Notes under the pieces: generated by a model
Databases searched by the model: none
Told to the model about the DNA's origin: nothing
The model's input: the letters and a program-made list of their open reading frames with translations, nothing else
Part shown: positions 36,075-42,569 of the stretch, piece by piece
How the letters are laid out: every line of letters starts with the position of its first letter
Numbering within the stretch: position 1 is the first letter of the stretch
NCBI GenBank assembly: GCA_023257935.1
Contig: JALRAZ010000029.1
Location: 1 to 42,569 of the forward strand
Length of the DNA: 42,569 nt
Source of the DNA: Verrucomicrobiota bacterium
Lineage (GTDB): Bacteria; Verrucomicrobiota; Verrucomicrobiia; Limisphaerales; AAA164-E04
Direction: 5' to 3'
Position numbers and translations under genes: made by a program

Positions 36075-39000
36075 TGCATGGCATGATCGCCTGGTTTGCT
36101 CGAAATGGGGTGGCTGCCAACCTACTGATGTTTGGTATCCTGTTGGCTGGGATCAACACGCTTTTCAAGCGCATTCCAACCGAAGTGTTTCCAGAATTTG
36201 AACTGGACATGATCACCGTGTCGGTTCCTTACCGCGGTTCAACTCCCGCAGAAGTGGAGGAATCAGTCGTCGTGAAGATCGAGGAAGCCATCCAGGATCT
36301 TCAAGGTATTAAGCAAATCAACTCCACGGCATCGGAGGGTTCGGGCAGCGTTTCCATTGAAGTGGACAAAGGATATGACTCGAGGGAGTTGCTTGATGAT
36401 GTCAAGAACAGGGTCGATTCGATCAATACCTTTCCTGCCGAGACCGAGAAGCCCATCGTCAACCTTGCCAAACCAAGGGGAGAGGTCATTACCGTCGTGC
36501 TAGCTGCCGACATGAGTGAAAAGGATCTTTGCTTACTGGGAGAACAGATCAGGGATGAAATCGTCAATCTCCCAAACGTCACCCAGGTGGCTCTTCAGGC
36601 AGTTCGCCCCTACGAAATTGCGATTGAGGTCTCTGAACAGACACTCCAACAATATGGTTTGACTCTCGATGGGGTGGCGCAAGCCATCCGCACTTCATCG
36701 GTGGACCTTCCAGCTGGGGCAATCAAGACACAGGGAGGAGAAATCCTTCTCCGCACCAAGGGCCAGGCCTACCTCGGGGAGGATTTTGAAAAGATCGTCC
36801 TCCTGACTCGCAACGATGGCAGTCGATTGACGCTTGGCGACATCGCTGAAGTGATCGACGGCTTTGAAGAAACCCCCCTTTTTGCAAGGTGGAACGGCAA
36901 GCGCTGTGTCATGATCACTGTCGCAAGGGTAGGCAACCAAAATGCCATTGACCTGGCAAAAGAGGTCAAAGCCTATCTGGTAGAAAGGCAGGCAACATTG
37001 CCTCCAGGGGTCGATCTCAGTTATTGGAATGACCGTTCCAAAATCGTCATGGGACGCATCAACACCCTTACCACCAGCGCAATTCAAGGGGGTTTTCTGG
37101 TGTTTCTGGTCCTGGCGCTTTTCCTTCGCTTTTCGCTGGCCCTGTGGGTGTGCCTGGGTATCCCAGTAGCCTTTATGGGAGCTTTGGCGTTTATGCCTCA
37201 ACTTGGGGTAACCATTAATATCATCAGTCTGTTTGGCTTCATCCTGGTGTTAGGCATCGTGGTCGACGACGCCATTGTGACAGGCGAAAATATTTTCAGT
37301 CACCTGCAGCGAGGTAGCAGCCCAACCGAGGCTGCCATAGTAGGAGCTCAAGAAGTCTCAGTTCCCGTCATCTTTGGGGTCCTCACTACCGTGGCTGCTT
37401 TTGTCCCCATCATGATGATTGAGGGCTTTCGCGGCAAAATATTCGCTCAGATCCCTCTGGTGGTCATCCCCGTTTTGCTTTTTTCGCTGGTGGAATCCAA
37501 GCTCATCCTCCCGGCTCACCTCAAGCACATGCGCTTACCTGATGGGAGAAATCAAAATCATTCTGTGCTGGAGCGCTGTCAGCGATTTTTTGCTGACGGC
37601 CTACAGGCCTTTGCAAAACGGGTGTATCAGCCCCTCCTCGGTCTGGCCATGAAGTATCGTTACCTGACATTATCGGGTTTCACAGGCATTTGCCTCATCC
37701 TTTTCACGCTACTAGCGAGCAATCGGATGATGTTCGTGTTTTTCCCAAGGGTGCCCACCGAGCGAATCACCGTGCGCCTGACCATGCCTGAAGGGACTCC
37801 ATCGGAGACGACTCGCGAGCACATCAATCACATCCTCAATGAGGCAAACAAACTCAAGGAAAGACCCGACTATATCGAACCTTCCACCCAACAAAGCATC
37901 ATTGAAAATATCATGGATGTCGTGGGGGCTTCTGGTATGACCGGGGGGCGCGGACGAAGCGCCGGCTTGACCCATGTAGGGGAAGTGGCCATGGATATGA
38001 CCCCACCCGAGCAGCGTCAGTTACCATTAACCAGTCAGCAGGTTGTGGCCGAGTGGCGCAAGGCGATAGGAGTGATACCAGGGGCCCAAGAGCTTAGTTT
38101 TCGCGCCGAGATTGGTCGTGCCAGTGATCCGATCACTATCCAGCTGACCGGGCCCAGCTTTGATGACCTTCAACTAGCAGCGGCTCAGACCAAGGAAAAG
38201 CTGCAACAATACCCAGATCTGTTTGATATCCGTGACACTTTTGAGGATGGCAAACCGGAGCGTAAATTGCGGATCAAACCCGAAGCTGAAATGCTGGGTT
38301 TGACCATGAATGATCTCGCCCGCCAAACCCGCCAAGCTTTTTTTGGCAGTGAGGCGCAACGAATCCAGCGAGGCCGAGAAGATGTCCGAGTCATGGTTCG
38401 CTATCCCCAAGAAGAGCGGAGTTCGCTAGCCAACCTGGAGGCCATGCGCATACGCACTCCCGACGGCCAGGAGATTCCCTTCTCCTCAGTAGCCGAGGTG
38501 GAAGAAGGGCGAAGTTTCTCAAGCATTCGCCGCATCGATCGTAATCGCACCATTCAGGTTACCGCTGATGCAGACAAGGAAAAGGTGGATCTTCAAATCA
38601 TCCAGGCCGACATCATGCGCTTCATGCCTGAGATCATCAGCGCCTTCCCTGGCATGCAATTCACTCTCGAGGGAGAGGCTAGAGAACAACGTGAATCCTT
38701 CGGCAGTGTGTGGCTGGGATCGGTGTTCGTCCTGTTTTCTATCTACGCGATGTTGGCCATCCCCTTCCGTTCCTACCTTCAGCCGCTCATCGTCATGTCG
38801 GTCATTCCATTTGGCCTGGGAGGGGCCATCATGGGGCACATCATCATGGGCCAAAACCTGAGTATCATGAGTGTCTTTGGCATGCTGGCGCTCTCGGGAG
38901 TGGTGGTCAACGATAGCTTGGTTTTGGTGGACTACATCAACCGCAAACGCAAGGCAGGCATGGACCTTATCCAGGCAGTTCGCACTGCCGGGGTGGCTCG

Positions 39001-39265
39001 ATTCCGCGCCATCATGCTGACTTCCTTCACGACCTTTGCAGGTCTGATCCCGATCATGTGGGAAAAAAGCACGCAAGCGCAGTTCCTGATCCCTATGGCC
39101 ATATCACTTGGTTGGGGCATCTTGTTTGCCACCTTCATCACCTTGCTGTTGGTCCCCATCAACTATCTGCTCTTGGAAGATGGCATCAAGCAGGTGCGCC
39201 GCTTCGTGCGCTGGCAGTTCAACCTTGCCCCGAGGGCTGCGATCGAGGCCGGACCCACAGATTAA
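36074..39265 (+). CDS. RND family efflux transporter permease (AcrB-like)
   Basis: 1063 aa; ARNGVAANLLMFGILLAGINTLFKRIPTEVFPEFELDMITV; LGIVVDDAIVTGENIF with the TM4 Asp pair; TAATG overlap with the adaptor gene. Confidence 0.96.
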   Translation: MHGMIAWFARNGVAANLLMFGILLAGINTLFKRIPTEVFPEFELDMITVSVPYRGSTPAEVEESVVVKIEEAIQDLQGIKQINSTASEGSGSVSIEVDKGYDSRELLDDVKNRVDSINTFPAETEKPIVNLAKPRGEVITVVLAADMSEKDLCLLGEQIRDEIVNLPNVTQVALQAVRPYEIAIEVSEQTLQQYGLTLDGVAQAIRTSSVDLPAGAIKTQGGEILLRTKGQAYLGEDFEKIVLLTRNDGSRLTLGDIAEVIDGFEETPLFARWNGKRCVMITVARVGNQNAIDLAKEVKAYLVERQATLPPGVDLSYWNDRSKIVMGRINTLTTSAIQGGFLVFLVLALFLRFSLALWVCLGIPVAFMGALAFMPQLGVTINIISLFGFILVLGIVVDDAIVTGENIFSHLQRGSSPTEAAIVGAQEVSVPVIFGVLTTVAAFVPIMMIEGFRGKIFAQIPLVVIPVLLFSLVESKLILPAHLKHMRLPDGRNQNHSVLERCQRFFADGLQAFAKRVYQPLLGLAMKYRYLTLSGFTGICLILFTLLASNRMMFVFFPRVPTERITVRLTMPEGTPSETTREHINHILNEANKLKERPDYIEPSTQQSIIENIMDVVGASGMTGGRGRSAGLTHVGEVAMDMTPPEQRQLPLTSQQVVAEWRKAIGVIPGAQELSFRAEIGRASDPITIQLTGPSFDDLQLAAAQTKEKLQQYPDLFDIRDTFEDGKPERKLRIKPEAEMLGLTMNDLARQTRQAFFGSEAQRIQRGREDVRVMVRYPQEERSSLANLEAMRIRTPDGQEIPFSSVAEVEEGRSFSSIRRIDRNRTIQVTADADKEKVDLQIIQADIMRFMPEIISAFPGMQFTLEGEAREQRESFGSVWLGSVFVLFSIYAMLAIPFRSYLQPLIVMSVIPFGLGGAIMGHIIMGQNLSIMSVFGMLALSGVVVNDSLVLVDYINRKRKAGMDLIQAVRTAGVARFRAIMLTSFTTFAGLIPIMWEKSTQAQFLIPMAISLGWGILFATFITLLLVPINYLLLEDGIKQVRRFVRWQFNLAPRAAIEAGPTD

Positions 39266-39456
39266 CAGCTCGAAGGCCAGAACAAATAGGAGTGCCAGAA
39301 ATGACTCCATCAAAATCGAAGCCCCTCGAATGCCAGCTTTGAGTCTCGGCAACCAGCTCAGATGCACATCATAGCTGAAACAAAAACGCTGGTGAGGCAA
39401 AATGAGAGGAATCGTCTGCTTGAGTCATCGCTTGATTGGCTTAAGGCCAGGATTCT

Positions 39457-40455
39457 CTACTGACGGCTGGCAGCGATTTGACGGCTTGATGCCACACGCT
39501 TGACCACCTCATCGGCAACCACACCTACCAAAATCACCGCCCCAATCACGGCATATTCGATGTGGGTAGGGATCCAATCGACCAAGGTGATCATATTGCG
39601 AAGCACCTGCATGAGAGCAGCTCCAATCACCACACCAAGGATGGTTCCCTGCCCTCCTCGAAGGCTGCATCCACCCAATACAGCTGCTGCAATCGCATAG
39701 AGTTCGTAGAAATTGCCGAAGTCAACTGGCTGGGCCGAATTAACGTCCAGGATGAACAAGACACCCCCAAGGCCAGCCAATCCAGCACAGATCAGGTAGG
39801 CTAGCACAATCATTTTATCGGTATGAATCCCGCTGTAGCGCGCTGCCTGTTCGTTACGCCCGAGAGCCAAAAGGTAGCGGCCATAAATGGTGCGATTGAG
39901 AAAAATGGAAGCCAGGATGGCAACCAACACTAGGATAAAAAATGGGACCGGCAAACCGAAGGTTTCCAGTGGTATACCTGGTAGGGCCACACGTCCTTCT
40001 CCCAACCATCGCAGTTCCTTGAAAACCTGACCAAACCCTTGGGTCTGATCACCAGTGAAACCACGGGTGAGACCACGATACATAAGCAGGCCACACAGTG
40101 TGACCACAAAAGGCTGTAGCTTGAGCTTGGTGATAAGCAAACCATGGAGCAATCCAATCATGAGCGTGGCCAGCAACACGACCAGGATTGCGATAGGCAT
40201 AGAAAGGGAGAGCTTGGTCAATAGCCAGGGTAGGCCACACCCTATGAGGCAGATCACCGATCCGATCGATAGATCGATCCCGCTGGTGATGATCACGAAG
40301 CCAACCCCGATACTGATGATCCCAAAGAGGGATGTGCGCAGGATCAGTCGCTCCATGTTATAAGGTGTCAGGAAGCTGGAACTCATTAAAGCAGTCAGGA
40401 TAAAGACCACCATGAAAATGCCTGTAATACCGTAAATCTTCTTCATCTCTTGCAA
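39457..40455 (-). CDS. Sugar ABC transporter permease, RbsC-like
   Basis: 332 aa; ISIGVGFVIITSGIDLSIGSVICLIGC; GRYLLALGRNEQAARYSGIHTDKMIVLAYLICAGLAGLGGVL. Confidence 0.94.
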   Translation of the reverse strand: MQEMKKIYGITGIFMVVFILTALMSSSFLTPYNMERLILRTSLFGIISIGVGFVIITSGIDLSIGSVICLIGCGLPWLLTKLSLSMPIAILVVLLATLMIGLLHGLLITKLKLQPFVVTLCGLLMYRGLTRGFTGDQTQGFGQVFKELRWLGEGRVALPGIPLETFGLPVPFFILVLVAILASIFLNRTIYGRYLLALGRNEQAARYSGIHTDKMIVLAYLICAGLAGLGGVLFILDVNSAQPVDFGNFYELYAIAAAVLGGCSLRGGQGTILGVVIGAALMQVLRNMITLVDWIPTHIEYAVIGAVILVGVVADEVVKRVASSRQIAASRQ

Positions 40456-40474
40456 TTCAAATCGTTACCGAGCT

Positions 40475-42022
40475 TCAGGGCCTATCTCCACCGGTGGCCA
40501 GCTGCATGACAGATTGTTCACTTAACTCAGCCCGAGGTAATCCACCAGCAAGCCGACCCTCATGCATGATCAAAGCCCGATCAGACATGCCAATAATCTC
40601 TTCCATTTCACTTGAGACAAATAAGATAGCCACACCCTGTTCAGCCAACTTTTCCATGAGTCGGTAGATATCCTGTTTGGCACCCACATCAATCCCTCGC
40701 GTTGGCTCATCAAGCAACAGGATGCGAGGTTTCATAGCCAGCCATTTCCCAAGGACAACCTTCTGCTGGTTACCACCAGAAAGATACTGGGCTTGCTGCA
40801 TGTCCGATGGCGTCTTGATCCGCATATCGGCAATCATTCGATCAGCGATATCCTGTTCGCTTCCAAAATCAAGAAAGCCCCTTCTTTGATCTCGCCTGAG
40901 ACTGGCCAGGCTCATGTTTTCCTTGATCGCCATTTCGAGGATCAATCCCTGTTGCTTGCGGTCTTCAGGGACCAATGCCAACCCGCACTCGATCGCCTGA
41001 GCGGCAGATTGCGGTGTGAAAGATCGACCGGCTACCCACATGCTACCACCCACTGCCGGAGCCACCCCAAAGAGGGTTTGAAGCATCTCAGTTCGACCTG
41101 CACCGACGAGCCCTGCCACGCCTACAATCTCGCCGGAACGCAATTCGAAATGAAGCGCATGTTCGGGGGCATGAGGTGTACGAAGACCCTCGACCTTCAT
41201 GATCACCTCTCCCGTCTGGCGCTCTTTGAGTGCGTAGTATTGTGAGACATCGCGTCCCACCATCAATCGGACCATTTGGTCATGATGAATGTCCTGCTTT
41301 TCAATGGAGCCGGCATTTTCCCCGTCCCGCAACACAGTCACTCGATGAGCCAGAGCCTTGACCTCACCCAGGCGATGGGAAATGTAAACAATGGCAACTC
41401 CCTTGGCTGAAAGATCCCGAATGACAGCAAAAAGTTGCTCGGTCTCATGTTGGCTGAGGCTTGATGTGGGTTCATCCATGATCAGCACTCGAGCATTAAC
41501 CGAGAGAGCCTTGGCAATTTCCACCAATTGCTGATGTCCAATGGTAAGATGCCCCACGATTGTCTCTGGAGGCACCCTCAAGCCAACCTTCTGCAACCAG
41601 TCAGAAGCCTGAGCATGCATGAGCGAGGTGTTCATCAGACCGAAACGACGTGGTTCTCGGCCAAGAAAGATATTCGCCGCCACATCAAGGTTGTCAGCCA
41701 GATTCAGCTCTTGGTGAATCAGCGCGATACCATTGCCAAGAGCATCCTCCACCCCAGAAAACCGCACAGGTTGCCCATCGATCCTCAATTCCCCCTCATC
41801 ATGGCTCTGCACGCCAGCGAGGATTTTCATCAAGGTGCTTTTGCCTGCACCATTTTCCCCAATCACCGCAAGGACCTCACCAGGGGATAGTTTCAGATCG
41901 ACTCCCTTGAGGGCCTTGACCCCTGGAAAGCTTTTGGTGATGCCGCGCCCCTCCAGCAGAAGGGGCGGACTCAGCCCTGCCTCATCCACAGAATTGAGGG
42001 GTTCTGTTGGAGCGGGATTCAC
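40475..42022 (-). CDS. Sugar ABC transporter ATP-binding protein, RbsA-like (two nucleotide-binding domains)
   Basis: 515 aa; KSFPGVKALKGVDLKLSPGEVLAVIGENGAGKSTLMKILAG; second domain LSGGNQQKVVLGKWLAMKPRILLLDEPTRGIDVGAK. Confidence 0.96.
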   Translation of the reverse strand: MNPAPTEPLNSVDEAGLSPPLLLEGRGITKSFPGVKALKGVDLKLSPGEVLAVIGENGAGKSTLMKILAGVQSHDEGELRIDGQPVRFSGVEDALGNGIALIHQELNLADNLDVAANIFLGREPRRFGLMNTSLMHAQASDWLQKVGLRVPPETIVGHLTIGHQQLVEIAKALSVNARVLIMDEPTSSLSQHETEQLFAVIRDLSAKGVAIVYISHRLGEVKALAHRVTVLRDGENAGSIEKQDIHHDQMVRLMVGRDVSQYYALKERQTGEVIMKVEGLRTPHAPEHALHFELRSGEIVGVAGLVGAGRTEMLQTLFGVAPAVGGSMWVAGRSFTPQSAAQAIECGLALVPEDRKQQGLILEMAIKENMSLASLRRDQRRGFLDFGSEQDIADRMIADMRIKTPSDMQQAQYLSGGNQQKVVLGKWLAMKPRILLLDEPTRGIDVGAKQDIYRLMEKLAEQGVAILFVSSEMEEIIGMSDRALIMHEGRLAGGLPRAELSEQSVMQLATGGDRP

Positions 42023-42569
42023 CCTTCACCTGCCGAGGTTTCGCCAGTCTTTTCACGGAGATCATCCCAAAAGGCCTGAGCGTTGTCCTGACGGATGAAT
42101 CGAGCTGGGATGTCGATGAATTGGTCATCTGGAATCATCGAGAAGTCTCCCTGATGGATTGCATTGAGCACTTCAATGGACTTGTAGCCATACATGTAGG
42201 GATTCTGCACGATGGTACCGTGGACCGTACCATCCAGGATACCCTGCAGTGACTCATCAGCTTCATCAAAAGCTACAATTTTGACCTGATTTAATTTGCC
42301 AGCCTGAGAAAGGGCCTCCAGGATAGCAGGTGGGTTATAGGCAAAGAGCCCAACCATGCAGGCCACATCAGGGTGCCTGGAGAGGGTGTCCTCCGCATTG
42401 GCCTTGGCTCTGACAGGATCCCCTTGATCGGTCAGCGTACCGAGCACCTCATAACCATGACCAGAGAGACTGGCATCAGGAGGATCAAATCGCATGGGAT
42501 CATGATCGCGACCGAGCAGCTCATCGATGACTCCCTGCCTGCGTCGGCGCCCAGTGTCCTGCTCCACGC
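42019..42569 (-). CDS. Sugar ABC transporter substrate-binding protein, RbsB-like; N-terminus outside the window
   Basis: Frame open to the window end; ADTLSRHPDVACMVGLFAYNPPAILEAL, VKIVAFDEADESLQGILDGTVHGTIVQNPYMYGYKSIEVL is typical of periplasmic-binding protein type 1; ATGA overlap with the RbsA-like gene. Confidence 0.9.
   Translation of the reverse strand, partial: VEQDTGRRRRQGVIDELLGRDHDPMRFDPPDASLSGHGYEVLGTLTDQGDPVRAKANAEDTLSRHPDVACMVGLFAYNPPAILEALSQAGKLNQVKIVAFDEADESLQGILDGTVHGTIVQNPYMYGYKSIEVLNAIHQGDFSMIPDDQFIDIPARFIRQDNAQAFWDDLREKTGETSAGEG

Noticed and set aside
38519-39076. 185-aa antisense ORF rich in His/Asp (HDRDQTCKGREGSQHDGAESSHPG...)
   Set aside because: Lies fully inside the well-supported RND pump gene on the other strand; composition reflects the mirrored codon usage of the sense gene.
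1-42569. Looked for CRISPR arrays, tRNA/rRNA genes, transposases, integrases, toxin-antitoxin pairs and restriction or other defence genes
   Set aside because: None recognised by eye; a tRNAscan/Infernal/DefenseFinder run would be needed to exclude small or divergent examples.

Overview
The window is a gene-dense chromosomal segment of about 42.6 kb with about 30 protein-coding genes. No tRNA, rRNA, CRISPR array, transposase or prophage was recognised by eye. Gene content suggests a Verrucomicrobiota/Planctomycetota-type bacterium: a Cys-type sulfatase, a Tat-signal sugar-isomerase-like protein, PQQ-propeller proteins, a SASA esterase and a PhoD phosphatase. This taxonomic guess is an inference. 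In order the window holds: a 5'-truncated multi-PAS hybrid histidine kinase; an APC permease; a Pro/Glu-linker protein; ilvN-ilvC with an intrinsic terminator; a three-gene ABC exporter locus; a coupled HtrA-like protease/pseudoprotease pair; a PQQ-propeller protein; an ATPase-less sugar ABC importer; a sulfatase; a secreted methyltransferase/cyclophilin pair; htpG; a HEAT protein plus a Tat-signal TIM-barrel protein; an MFS transporter; a PQQ-propeller protein with EF-hands; a tandem SASA protein; PhoD; an MFP-RND efflux pair; and a ribose-type ABC importer truncated at the window end. The most interesting observations are the coupled active/inactive HtrA pair with all three catalytic residues substituted in the second gene, a tandem SASA protein whose two domains lack complementary catalytic residues, an apparently exported class I methyltransferase coupled to an exported cyclophilin, and a PQQ-like propeller carrying two canonical EF-hand loops. 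No clear-cut new defence or mobile system was found.
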